In this document: piece after piece, positions 1 through 7,879 of the stretch
Layout: every line of letters begins with the position of its first letter
Position numbering within the stretch: position 1 is the stretch's first letter
From: Chlorobiota bacterium
Lineage (GTDB): Bacteria; Bacteroidota; Bacteroidia; Bacteroidales; B39-G9
Direction of reading: 5' to 3'
NCBI GenBank assembly: GCA_013152655.1
Contig: JAADFW010000032.1
Span: forward strand, 1-33,872
DNA length: 33,872 nt
The notes under the pieces: generated by a model
Told to the model about the DNA's origin: nothing
Database searches by the model: none
What the model saw: only the letters and a program-made list of their open reading frames with translations
Made by a program: the position numbers and the translations under genes

Positions 1-687
1 AAGTTTACAACAAAAGCAGTAATAAAGCATTGGATGGCGGGGAATTCAATAAAATGTTACAATAAAAGCGGCTGTTTACTGCGAGTTGAAACCACCATAA
101 ATAAACCGGACTTGCCCGGTTTGAAGCTCAAGAAGCCAGCCATCAATTTGATGGCATACTATTGGTATGGACTCGGAAGTAACAGCCGCTATATTGAAAC
201 TATTTCAGATATTGATATTTCCATATTAGATGAAGAAATATACAGGAAGTATCAAGAGCCCATTACCAATAGGAGAGGAGTAAAAATTCCGGCCCCGGAT
301 TTAAGAAAAGAACATCAAGTTGAAATTCTTGAGGTTTTATTGTCCTCAAGTAATCGTTCTTTAGGCTTTAGAAGTAAAGATTTGAAGCAAATTTTAGGAG
401 AAAACTGGAAAACTGCAAAAATAGCCTATGAATTACGTAAATTAAGAGAGCGAGGAGCAGTAAAAAAGCTACAATCATCTCATTATTATCAACTTACAAA
501 AGAAGGTTATATTTGGATTTTTCTTTCATTTTTCAATTCTAAGCACATTGTAAAACCTTTATTATCTGTCAGTTATAAAAAATCTAATTTTCATGATATG
601 CACCAAGCATCAATTATTGAAGGTGCATACTCAGATATAAATAGGGCTGTATCTTTGATTATGTCAGAATTTAAGTTAGTTTCATAA
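1..687 (+). CDS. 3' part of a multicopy-family protein of unknown function with C-terminal winged helix (5' end outside window)
   Basis: The frame is open from base 1, so the ATG at 34 is probably internal and the gene begins upstream of the window. The first residues (VIKHWMAGNSIKCYNK, then LRVETTINKP) resemble, from memory, a conserved block of a widespread multicopy bacterial family usually annotated hypothetical or MarR-like. Members of that family start with a FDRVVLRG-type motif, which is found in the broken copy at 1930. After the VETTIN block comes a helical region (YIETISDIDISILDE), then a likely winged helix (LGFRSKDLKQIL ... AYELRKLRERGAVKKL ... YYQLTKEG). Function is unknown; the repeated occurrence suggests a mobile or selfish gene, but no catalytic motif is visible in this part. 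The last 39 codons and the 3' flank recur at 2034-2198. Family assignment is moderately sure, function is not. Confidence 0.6.
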   Translation, partial: KFTTKAVIKHWMAGNSIKCYNKSGCLLRVETTINKPDLPGLKLKKPAINLMAYYWYGLGSNSRYIETISDIDISILDEEIYRKYQEPITNRRGVKIPAPDLRKEHQVEILEVLLSSSNRSLGFRSKDLKQILGENWKTAKIAYELRKLRERGAVKKLQSSHYYQLTKEGYIWIFLSFFNSKHIVKPLLSVSYKKSNFHDMHQASIIEGAYSDINRAVSLIMSEFKLVS

Positions 688-734
688 AATAAAAAAACGT
701 GAATTTTATTTACGTTTTTGAAAAGCTAAAACAT
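571..734 (+). repeat. Direct repeat copy A: 3' end of family gene plus its terminator
   Basis: This stretch recurs in the same orientation at 2034-2198 with only three substitutions and three single-base indels. It covers the last 39 codons, the stop codon and the hairpin behind it. Similarity stops abruptly after GAAAAGCTAAAACAT, which therefore marks the right boundary of the repeated unit. I saw no inverted repeat pairing this end with a left end. Confidence 0.9.
693..719 (+). terminator. Hairpin terminator after the family gene
   Basis: AAAAACGT (693-700) and ACGTTTTT (712-719) form an 8-bp stem around an 11-base loop, six bases after the stop codon and ending in a T run. The second copy keeps the hairpin near 2158-2183 with an A-to-G change that becomes a G-U pair. 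Confidence 0.6.
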
Positions 735-774
735 ATACATCTAAAATTAGATTAGAATATAATATTTTTTACCA

Positions 775-1335
775 ATGAAGTTAACAATTAAAAAACTTTT
801 AGTATTTTTCATTTTTTCAGTCTTTGTAAATAGTAGTAATTGTCAAATAAATAATTCTCTTTTTATTAATATTGAACATACAAATTCTATATCGATAGAA
901 TTATTTGGAAATACAGCACCATATTCAATTAATTATGAAAAAATATTTCGAATAAATGATGCTATTTTTTCTGGTCGAATAGGCATTTCAACATTACCTT
1001 TTAAAACAGCATATTTCTATGATTTTAGAGAAATTGGATTATTATCAGAATTTTCATGTTTAATACCTTTTTCAAGACATATACTAGAATTAGGTAATGG
1101 GATTAGTTATTTGTTTCTCTTTGATAATATTAATAAGGAAATTGGAGTCAATAATTCAGATTTATTATTTTTTATTCCTAGGATTGGTTATCGTTTTTAT
1201 GATAAGAATTTTAATAGATATCTAAAAATTGGATTTACTCCTATTATAATTCTTGATGTTAATGAGGAAGGTGATGAATGGAATAATAATGTATTTATAC
1301 CATTTGGTGGCATCGCTTATGGTTTTAATTTTTAA
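775..1335 (+). CDS. Exported small beta-barrel-like protein, unknown function
   Basis: The 186-residue product begins with a basic tip and a hydrophobic stretch (KKLLVFFIFSVFVNSS), a good Sec signal peptide cleaved around NCQ. The rest alternates polar and hydrophobic residues in short strand-like segments (YSINYEKIF, GRIGIST, RYLKIGFTPIIIL) and ends in the aromatic sequence AYGFNF, as small outer-membrane barrels do. No family motif was recognised. The gene is very AT-rich and lies between the two copies of the 571/2034 repeat, 22 bases upstream of the lipoprotein gene at 1357, with which it is probably co-transcribed. A periplasmic beta protein is an alternative. Confidence 0.65.
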   Translation: MKLTIKKLLVFFIFSVFVNSSNCQINNSLFINIEHTNSISIELFGNTAPYSINYEKIFRINDAIFSGRIGISTLPFKTAYFYDFREIGLLSEFSCLIPFSRHILELGNGISYLFLFDNINKEIGVNNSDLLFFIPRIGYRFYDKNFNRYLKIGFTPIIILDVNEEGDEWNNNVFIPFGGIAYGFNF

Positions 1336-1356
1336 TTTAAAAAACAGTTTAAAGAA

Positions 1357-1839
1357 TTGAAAAAAGATACAATAATCATAAAAAATGTAATATACTTCTT
1401 AACTTTATTATTATCGTTATTTACATTTAGTTGTATTAAATTAGATAAAGAACCGCAAAGACCTATAAGTAATTCAGAATTATGGAATTGCTATAATAAA
1501 ACTGAATGGAATGAAAATAGAATTAGAGAATCAATTATTGGAAAATGGAAATGGATATACACATATGACTACTGGCAACCTGATGATGCAAGATATACTG
1601 ATAATGAAAATATAGTTATTGAATTTTTCAATGATTCTACATTGAATGTAATAAATAATAATAAGTTTGAATTTTCTAATAGATGGAGTATTAGATATGC
1701 AAATGAAGACTTTTATGAATTGAAACTTGACACTTCAATTTCTTTTTTGTGGGGTAGAATATTGATATGTGATGATATTATTGAGTTTTATGCTAGTTAT
1801 GAAGATTTAAGTGATAATTATTTCAAGAAAATAGACTAA
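1357..1839 (+). CDS. Small lipoprotein, possibly lipocalin-like, TTG start
   Basis: The only start that keeps the signal peptide is TTG at 1357; no ATG lies in frame before the lipobox. A hydrophobic run (VIYFLTLLLSLFTFSC) ends in a lipobox whose cysteine would be lipidated and carried to the envelope. The mature part contains IIGKWKWIYTYDYW followed by short beta segments (IVIEFFNDSTLNVI, RWSIRYA, ELKLD), the pattern of lipocalin-like lipoproteins common in Bacteroidota, where GKW opens the first strand. Length (160 residues) fits one such barrel. It follows the 775 gene closely and shares its extreme AT content. Ligand and role are unknown. Confidence 0.6.
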   Translation: MKKDTIIIKNVIYFLTLLLSLFTFSCIKLDKEPQRPISNSELWNCYNKTEWNENRIRESIIGKWKWIYTYDYWQPDDARYTDNENIVIEFFNDSTLNVINNNKFEFSNRWSIRYANEDFYELKLDTSISFLWGRILICDDIIEFYASYEDLSDNYFKKID

Positions 1840-1912
1840 ATATAGCATATATAGACAAAAATAATTAATAATACTGACCTAAAAGTCGTTTTAAAGCGAA
1901 CGTCAAAGTAAT

Positions 1913-1920
1913 TATCTTTG
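1913..1920 (+). promoter_or_regulatory. TAnnTTTG -7 box in front of the family-gene remnant
   Basis: TATCTTTG matches the Bacteroidota -7 consensus and lies nine bases before the ATG of the broken copy at 1930. It is probably the native promoter of the family gene, carried with its 5' end. A clear -33 TTTG is not seen. Confidence 0.4.
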
Positions 1921-1929
1921 CATAAAAAA

Positions 1930-2151
1930 ATGCAAACAGTTCAAGATAAATTATTACAACAATATCTTTTATTTGAATACACAAGTTTTGACAGGGTAGT
2001 TTTACGAGGCTACATATAACGATTATTTGTAGAAGTTATAAAAAAATCTAATTTTCAAGATATGCACCAAGCATCAATTATTGAAGGTGCATACTTAGAT
2101 ATAAATAGGGCTGTATCTTTGATTATGTCAGAATTTAAGTTAGTTTCATAA
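1930..2151 (+). pseudogene. Internally deleted and stop-containing copy of the family gene
   Basis: Starting at ATG 1930 the frame reads an N-terminal block (EYTSFDRVVLRGYI), hits TAA at 2017-2019, then continues RLFVE in the same frame. At about 2034 it passes directly into the C-terminal sequence VIKKSNFQDMHQASI, nearly identical to the end of the gene at 1-687, and stops at 2149-2151. FDRVVLRGY followed by RLFVE is what I remember as the family N terminus, so the stop is probably a CAA-to-TAA change. Most of the gene has been lost by a deletion that keeps the frame. The copy cannot make the full protein. Confidence 0.75.
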
Positions 2152-2198
2152 AATAAAAAAAACGTGAATTTTATTTGCGTTTTGAAAAGCTAAAACAT
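2034..2198 (+). repeat. Direct repeat copy B
   Basis: Second copy of the 571-734 segment in the same orientation, forming the 3' part of the deleted gene copy. Homology ends at the same TAAAACAT boundary, 11 bases before the start codon of the lipoprotein gene at 2210. The unit may therefore have brought or disrupted that gene's upstream region. Confidence 0.9.
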
Positions 2199-2209
2199 GA
2201 GTATTAAAA

Positions 2210-3322
2210 ATGGGGAAAAATATTTTAATCATATTATCAATCTTTATTGTATCAACAAGTTGTAATAAAGATGAAAGTAATCCAGCATCTTGTGAAAATG
2301 ATAATTCAATTGATATTATTTCCACGAGAAACTTTAAAATGGGATTTAGTACATGGAGTTTTGGTCCTGATAAAGCAGATAAGGAAGAGACATATCAATT
2401 TATAGCTTCTAATTCAGACATATATTCAGAACAAATTGATAATAAAATCCCATGGAATGCATGGATAAACGGCACAGTTTTACCTGGTGAATTTACTGAC
2501 GATATTGAATTTAGTGTATCAAGGAAGTTGAGTAACCACCAACTATTGCTATCTGTAAGTTTGTTAAATACCGGCCGCGATAATTTGGAAGAAGATTATG
2601 ATGGCTCAATTCCTGAACATAGTACTTTGAATGATCCAATTATTGAAAATGCCTATTTCAAACACCTTCAATATCTAATAACTCAATTCAATCCGGATTA
2701 TTTAGTAATTGCGATGGAAGTTAATGATTTAAAGTTAAAATCTAACACGAAATGGAATGAATACAAGTTATTAATGGTTAATATACGCAGTCGTTTGAAA
2801 GCGATTTATCCGAATTTGCAATTATCCGAATCTATAACGTTACATAACTGGTTTAATCCCGAAGTTGATAATCCGGCAGACTATATAGCAGAAATAGCAA
2901 ATTATATAAATCAGAATTTAGATTTTGCAGCTATCAGTTTTTATCCCTTTTTCAAAGGCGAGCATAATAAATCAGAGTTTCAGGAAGCATTTGATTTTTT
3001 AAATTCACATATCAACATACCTATTGCTTTTGTTGAAACAACTCATTTAGCCGAAAATTTATCTATTAGTAGTTTTGATTTAAATATAGAAAGTAATGTT
3101 TGTGAGCAAAAAGAATATCTTGAAACACTTTTATTAAACGCATACAATTATAATTATAAATTTATTATATGGTGGGCATACCGCGATTACGATAAACTTT
3201 GGGCAACTTTTTCACCCGAATTTCAAGATATTGGAAAACTATGGAGAGATACAGGTTTACTTGATGAGAATGGAAAAGAAAGGCCGTCTTACACAGTTTG
3301 GAAAGACATATTTAACAAATAA
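2210..3322 (+). CDS. Lipoprotein with a glycoside-hydrolase-like TIM barrel
   Basis: The 370-residue product starts with a lipoprotein signal peptide (LIILSIFIVSTSC, Cys18), so it should be anchored in the envelope, perhaps at the surface. The remainder reads like a (beta/alpha)8 clan-A glycosidase. MGFSTWSFGPD (around 44-54) would be strand 1. YLVIAMEVNDL has Glu170 where the strand-4 acid/base usually sits, and IPIAFVETTH has Glu276 where the strand-7 nucleophile sits. FIIWWAYRDYD follows as strand 8. The usual Asn-Glu pair at strand 4 is replaced by Met-Glu, so activity on a glycan is likely but not certain; GH53 or GH5-like families are the nearest guess. It stands alone, with a repeat remnant immediately upstream. 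Confidence 0.6.
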   Translation: MGKNILIILSIFIVSTSCNKDESNPASCENDNSIDIISTRNFKMGFSTWSFGPDKADKEETYQFIASNSDIYSEQIDNKIPWNAWINGTVLPGEFTDDIEFSVSRKLSNHQLLLSVSLLNTGRDNLEEDYDGSIPEHSTLNDPIIENAYFKHLQYLITQFNPDYLVIAMEVNDLKLKSNTKWNEYKLLMVNIRSRLKAIYPNLQLSESITLHNWFNPEVDNPADYIAEIANYINQNLDFAAISFYPFFKGEHNKSEFQEAFDFLNSHINIPIAFVETTHLAENLSISSFDLNIESNVCEQKEYLETLLLNAYNYNYKFIIWWAYRDYDKLWATFSPEFQDIGKLWRDTGLLDENGKERPSYTVWKDIFNK

Positions 3323-3424
3323 AATTATTAACAGTGTATAAAATAAGAGAGATAGCACTAATATCAAGGTTTGTAAACCGTTTCAACATAACTGTAAATT
3401 GAAAGATTTATACTTCGTAATCAC

Positions 3425-4081
3425 CTATTTTTCAAATACCAAACTCAAAATATCTTCTGTATTTAAAGCTATTTCATTAGCACCTGCATCCTGTAATTCT
3501 TGCAATGAACCAAAACCGTAAGTTACGCCAATAACATCAATCCCGGCTTTTTTTGCACCTGATACATCCCAGTTTCTGTCGCCAATCATTACTATTTCTT
3601 CTTTTTCAACTTTAGGAAAGAAGTTAATAATCTGTTCAATTAATTCTGCTTTATCCGACAAAGTTCCATTTATTTCAGCTCCTGTAATATGTTTAAAATA
3701 ATGCTCAATTTTAAAATGTTTTGCTATTTTTTTAACATAGATTAATGGTTTTGAACTGGCAATACAAAGTATTTTATTATTTAATTTTAATTGCTTTAAA
3801 GTATTTTCTATGCCGTCATATAATTCGTTTTCAAATATTCCTTTCACAGCATAATATTCTCGGTAATACTTTACTGCATTAACCACATCGGCAGGGTTGC
3901 TGAAAAAGTGTTTAGAGAAAGAATATTTTAAAGAAGGGCCAATAAATTCATCTAAAACAGTTTGATTAATTTCTGTTATTCCAAACTTATGAACAGCAAA
4001 TTTCAAGGAATTAAAAATTCCCTTTTCAGAATTAGTGATGGTTCCGTCTAAATCAAAAATAATAAGCTTTTTATTTCTCAT
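3425..4081 (-). CDS. HAD-family phosphatase (phosphoglycolate phosphatase / nucleotidase-like)
   Basis: This is a cytoplasmic HAD hydrolase of 218 residues, the normal length for the Gph/YjjG type. Motif I is IIFDLDGTITNSE with nucleophile Asp10 and acid/base Asp12. Motif II is the Ser-rich IASSKP near 108. Lys144 fits motif III, and motif IV is MIGDRNWDVSGAKKAG with Asp168 and Asp172 for Mg2+. An alpha-helical cap fills residues 15-85. Its ATG lies inside the last codons of xdhB (11-base overlap), so it is translationally coupled to the xanthine dehydrogenase operon. That suggests, as inference only, a nucleotide monophosphatase feeding purines to the pathway; phosphoglycolate phosphatase is the alternative. 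Confidence 0.8.
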   Translation of the reverse strand: MRNKKLIIFDLDGTITNSEKGIFNSLKFAVHKFGITEINQTVLDEFIGPSLKYSFSKHFFSNPADVVNAVKYYREYYAVKGIFENELYDGIENTLKQLKLNNKILCIASSKPLIYVKKIAKHFKIEHYFKHITGAEINGTLSDKAELIEQIINFFPKVEKEEIVMIGDRNWDVSGAKKAGIDVIGVTYGFGSLQELQDAGANEIALNTEDILSLVFEK

Positions 4082-6389
4082 TATTTTTCATTTTGTTTTT
4101 CAAATCTTCAAGCGACAATAATATTGTCTCGTTAGTTGCCGGAAGCGAAAATTTTGGCTCAAATTTATGATTGCCAAAAGCCGAAATAGCATCTTTTATG
4201 GCCATCCAAACAGAAAATGCCAGCATAAATGGCGGTTCGCCAACTGCTTTACTTTGCCTTATGGTATTCGGATGTGGTGCATCTTTTAATAATTCCACTC
4301 TAAAATCATCAGGTATATCACCAATTCCGGGTATTTTATAGGTGTCAGGCGAATGATTTAATAAATTTCCTTTATTATCCCACTTAATATCTTCAGTGGT
4401 ACACCAACCCACACCTTGAATAAATCCACCTTCAATTTGTCCACGGTCAATTCGTTCATTGATTGATTTTCCTGCATCGTGCAAAATATTGGTTCTTAAT
4501 ATTTTATGATGGCCTGTTAAAATATCTAATTCTACAACAGAAACTGACATGCCAAAAGCATAATAGTAAAACGGATGGCCTTTGCCTTCCTCGCGGTTAA
4601 AGTGTACGCCGGGAGTTTTGTAAAAACCAGTAGCACTGAGGCTTACTCTATTTAAATAAGCCATGTTTATTGCTTCAACAAAACTGAATTTCTTTGCATC
4701 GTGTGTTTTATCGAAAACCATATTGTTTTCAAAGGCAATATTTTCGGGTAAATGCTTTTTGTTATCTGTTTTATCAAGTTCTTTTGCAATGACCTCGGCT
4801 ATTCTTTTCTTTAATTTATCAATAGCATTATTAACAGCCATTCCGTTCATGTCAGTTCCCGATGATGCAGCAGTAGGTGAGGTGTTGGGCACTTTTGAAG
4901 TATTGGTAGCATTTACACTTACTTTTTCAAGTCCAATGCCAAAGCCAAGAGCAGCAATCTGTTGCATTTTTGTGTGTAAGCCCTGGCCCATTTCCGTTCC
5001 GCCATGATTTACTAAAACTGTTCCGTCTTTATAAATATTTACAAGTGCTCCTGCCTGGTTTAAAAAAGAGGTGGTAAACGAAATGCCAAATTTAACTGGT
5101 GTTATTGCCATTCCTCTTTTAATAAATTCATTTTTTTTGTTAAATTCTTCTATTTCTTTTCTTTGTGTTTTGTATCCTGATGATTTATAAAGTTTTTCCC
5201 AAAGTAAAAATAACCGATTGTTTTCAATGGTTTGTCCGTAAGGTGTAATATTATTATTATCAATGCCATAGAAATTACTGAAACGTATTTCAGCAGCATC
5301 TGTTTGCAATTTTCTTGCTATTTGGTCAATAATATTTTCAATACAAGCCATTCCCTGCGGGCCGCCAAATCCCCTGAATGCTGTGTTTGATGGCAGGTTT
5401 GTTTTCCATGCTTTGCCTGTGATTTTAACATTTGGAATAAAATAACTGTTTTCAGCATGAAAAAGTGCTCTTTCTAAAATAGCCATACTTAAGTCGGTTG
5501 AAGAGCCACCATTAGCATTCATTTCAACTTCGTAAGCTTTTATAATACCATCTTTATTAAATCCGGCCTTATAGTTAAAGAGGTAGGGATGGCGTTTCCC
5601 GGTCATTTTTTGGTCATCGTCGCGAAATAATCTCATTTTAACCGGCCTTCCGGTATGTTTTGCCAAAAGTGCACTCCATATGGCAACATGATTTCCTTGT
5701 GTTTCTTTACCTCCAAATGCACCGCCCATTCTGCGTACCTGCACTTCCACATCATTAATGCGCGTATTTAATACTTCTGCAAGCAGTAGTTGTGTTTCGG
5801 TTGGATTTTGCGTTGAACTAAAAGCCGTCAAAGTATCACCTTCCCCGGGAACCGATAAACAAACCTGTGTTTCTAAATACCAGTGTTCCTGAGCTCCCGT
5901 TTTTAGCATACCTTCAATAATATAGTCACATTCTTTAAAAGCTTTATTTACATCTCCACATTCAATTTTTCTTGGTGGTTGTAATAATTTGCCTTTTGTA
6001 ATAGCATCTTCCAATGTTATTACCGGATTCTTTTCTTCATATTCAATTTCAATAATTGAAATGGCTTTTTCAGCTATTTCTTCACTTTCAGCAGCAATAA
6101 GTAAAATTGCCTGGCCAATAAACTGAACTTCATTTTCAGCTAATACTACTTCATCATGTATTATGGGGCCCATCTGGTTTTTACCGGGAATATCTTTATA
6201 ACTTAATATAGCATGAACGCCATTTAACTGTTGTGCTTTGTTAATATTTACTGATTTTACTCCTGCCTTTGCAAAGGGACTGTAAAGTACTTTCCCAAAC
6301 AGCATTTGCTCATTAATGTTCATGTCGTCAATATATACAGCTTCGCCTGTTACATGATATGCTGCACTTTCGTGTGAGGGTTTAATCAT
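4071..6389 (-). CDS. xdhB: Xanthine dehydrogenase, molybdopterin-binding subunit
   Basis: Large Mo subunit of a two-subunit bacterial xanthine dehydrogenase, oxidising hypoxanthine and xanthine to urate. Numbering is from a TTG start 45 bases upstream at 6434. RMGGAFGGKETQ holds the active-site Glu (about 244) that contacts substrate, AFRGFGGPQGM holds the substrate Arg (about 354), MGQGLHTKMQQ is a cofactor-binding loop, and VGEPPFMLA carries the catalytic base Glu (about 733). These residues separate xanthine dehydrogenases from CO dehydrogenases. I prefer ATG 6389 (MIKPSHESAAYHVTGEAVYIDD): it matches the usual N terminus and begins 20 bases after xdhA, whereas the TTG overlaps xdhA. About 772 residues, a normal length, and no defect seen. 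Confidence 0.95.
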   Translation of the reverse strand: MIKPSHESAAYHVTGEAVYIDDMNINEQMLFGKVLYSPFAKAGVKSVNINKAQQLNGVHAILSYKDIPGKNQMGPIIHDEVVLAENEVQFIGQAILLIAAESEEIAEKAISIIEIEYEEKNPVITLEDAITKGKLLQPPRKIECGDVNKAFKECDYIIEGMLKTGAQEHWYLETQVCLSVPGEGDTLTAFSSTQNPTETQLLLAEVLNTRINDVEVQVRRMGGAFGGKETQGNHVAIWSALLAKHTGRPVKMRLFRDDDQKMTGKRHPYLFNYKAGFNKDGIIKAYEVEMNANGGSSTDLSMAILERALFHAENSYFIPNVKITGKAWKTNLPSNTAFRGFGGPQGMACIENIIDQIARKLQTDAAEIRFSNFYGIDNNNITPYGQTIENNRLFLLWEKLYKSSGYKTQRKEIEEFNKKNEFIKRGMAITPVKFGISFTTSFLNQAGALVNIYKDGTVLVNHGGTEMGQGLHTKMQQIAALGFGIGLEKVSVNATNTSKVPNTSPTAASSGTDMNGMAVNNAIDKLKKRIAEVIAKELDKTDNKKHLPENIAFENNMVFDKTHDAKKFSFVEAINMAYLNRVSLSATGFYKTPGVHFNREEGKGHPFYYYAFGMSVSVVELDILTGHHKILRTNILHDAGKSINERIDRGQIEGGFIQGVGWCTTEDIKWDNKGNLLNHSPDTYKIPGIGDIPDDFRVELLKDAPHPNTIRQSKAVGEPPFMLAFSVWMAIKDAISAFGNHKFEPKFSLPATNETILLSLEDLKNKMKNNEK

Positions 6390-6409
6390 ATTATTTGATT
6401 TTTTTAAAA

Positions 6410-7849
6410 CTAAAGAGTTTCCGTTTCCGTCCAAAACTTTAATAACAGATTTTTAGCCATAATCATTCTTGCTTCGGCACTTGATCGGGCATCTGAAATG
6501 GGTGTGAAATCATCTTCTAAAGCATGCATGGCTTTCTCTATATTTTCACGGTTCCATTTGTTATTTATAAGCAATTTTTCTGTTTTTTCTGCTTTTTTGG
6601 TTATTTCTGCCATTCCTCCGTAAGCCAGGCACAATTCTTCAACTTTATGCTCTTCATTTAATTGTACCATAAAACCACCACTTACCGATGAAATATCCAA
6701 TTCTTTTCGTTTCGAAATTTTATAAGATTTAATGTGCCTGTTTTTGTTTGTTTTAGGAATAATAATTTCGGTAATTATTTCATTAGGTTCAATTATTGTT
6801 TTTCTGTAACCTGTAACAAATTCTTTGGCTAATACCATTCTTTCTTTGTTTTTGTTTTGCAATTTAATTTTAGCATCATATGCAATTAAAACAGGCAATA
6901 TATCACCTATAGGCGAGGCTGAACCAATATTTCCGCCCATTGTTGCCAGGTTTCTTATTTGTTTCGAGCCAAAAACAGATAACATGGATGATAAGGCTTC
7001 ATATCGATTTCCAATTTCATTTTTAATTTTGTCGAGCTTTACTCCTGAGCCAATAATTAATTCTGTATCAGTTTTAGTAATTCTCGAAAGCTCTTTTACT
7101 TCACTAATGTCAATAATAAGTGGAATCTTTTTCTTTTGTTTGGTAATTTGTAAAGCTACATCAGTTGAGCCGTTTATTATTGTAGCCTCAGGGTAATTCC
7201 AAATTAAATTAAGTGTATCGGGTAAATTAAATGTTTTATAATATTGCTGCTTTTTGTTTGTAAAGCTTAAACTGGTTTTTGTATCTATTTTTTTTAATTG
7301 ATTGATAATCATTTTTTCATCAAAAAAATCATTTTTAGAATTCAATGGAATATTTTCTGCTGCATTTATTATACTTTTATATCCGGTACACCGGCAAAGA
7401 TTACCGGCTAAATAATCGTTTACAGTTTCTTTTTCATAAGTAGTTTCGTTTTTTGAATAGGAAAACAAAGACATAACAATTCCCGGTGTACAAAATCCAC
7501 ATTGGCTGCCATCATATTCAACCATAGCTTTTTGAACCGGATGTAACTGTTTTGATGAGCCCAGGTTCTCAACTGTAATAATTTGTTTTCCATGAACCAT
7601 AGGAAGCAGGATTAAACAGGAATCAACTGCTTTGTAGTTTAGCGAATTGTCTTTTTCTGTTTCAATAATTACTACTGTACAGGCACCGCAATCGCCTTCG
7701 GCACATCCTTCTTTTACTCCTTTGTGGTTGGGCAAACTTCTTAAATACTGCAATAATGTAGTAGTAGGCGAAAATTGATTATTTTCGTTAAAATGAATCT
7801 TTTTTATTTGGTTATCGAGAACAAATTCAAGTATATTATTTGATTTCAT
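6410..7849 (-). CDS. xdhA: Xanthine dehydrogenase, FeS and FAD subunit
   Basis: Electron-transfer subunit of xanthine dehydrogenase, passing electrons from the Mo site through two [2Fe-2S] clusters to FAD and then NAD+. The first, plant-ferredoxin-like cluster uses GCAEGDCGACTVV (Cys49, 54, 57) plus Cys78. The second uses QCGFCTPG (Cys117, 120) and LCRCTGYKS (Cys152, 154). The FAD domain follows, with IINGSTDVALQI near 225 and RNLATMGGNIGSASPIGDILP near 300. The 479-residue FeS-FAD fusion matches XdhA of the Rhodobacter type. It lies between xdhC (30-base gap) and xdhB. All cluster ligands are present, so the enzyme should be functional. Confidence 0.95.
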   Translation of the reverse strand: MKSNNILEFVLDNQIKKIHFNENNQFSPTTTLLQYLRSLPNHKGVKEGCAEGDCGACTVVIIETEKDNSLNYKAVDSCLILLPMVHGKQIITVENLGSSKQLHPVQKAMVEYDGSQCGFCTPGIVMSLFSYSKNETTYEKETVNDYLAGNLCRCTGYKSIINAAENIPLNSKNDFFDEKMIINQLKKIDTKTSLSFTNKKQQYYKTFNLPDTLNLIWNYPEATIINGSTDVALQITKQKKKIPLIIDISEVKELSRITKTDTELIIGSGVKLDKIKNEIGNRYEALSSMLSVFGSKQIRNLATMGGNIGSASPIGDILPVLIAYDAKIKLQNKNKERMVLAKEFVTGYRKTIIEPNEIITEIIIPKTNKNRHIKSYKISKRKELDISSVSGGFMVQLNEEHKVEELCLAYGGMAEITKKAEKTEKLLINNKWNRENIEKAMHALEDDFTPISDARSSAEARMIMAKNLLLKFWTETETL

Positions 7850-7879
7850 TAGTGAATGATAGATAATTAGTGTTCAGTT

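Noticed and set aside
1879..2198. Terminal inverted repeats for the repeated unit
   Set aside because: The right end (GAAAAGCTAAAACAT) and the region left of 1930 do not pair convincingly; the left boundary cannot be set from one copy.
3368..3379. GGTTTGTAAACC palindrome between convergent genes
   Set aside because: Five-base stem with a two-base loop and no T run; too weak to call a terminator.
4663..7196. Plus-strand ORFs of 114 and 123 codons inside xdhB (4663-5007) and xdhA (6825-7196)
   Set aside because: Antisense shadows of well-conserved xanthine dehydrogenase coding sequence; their translations have no family features.
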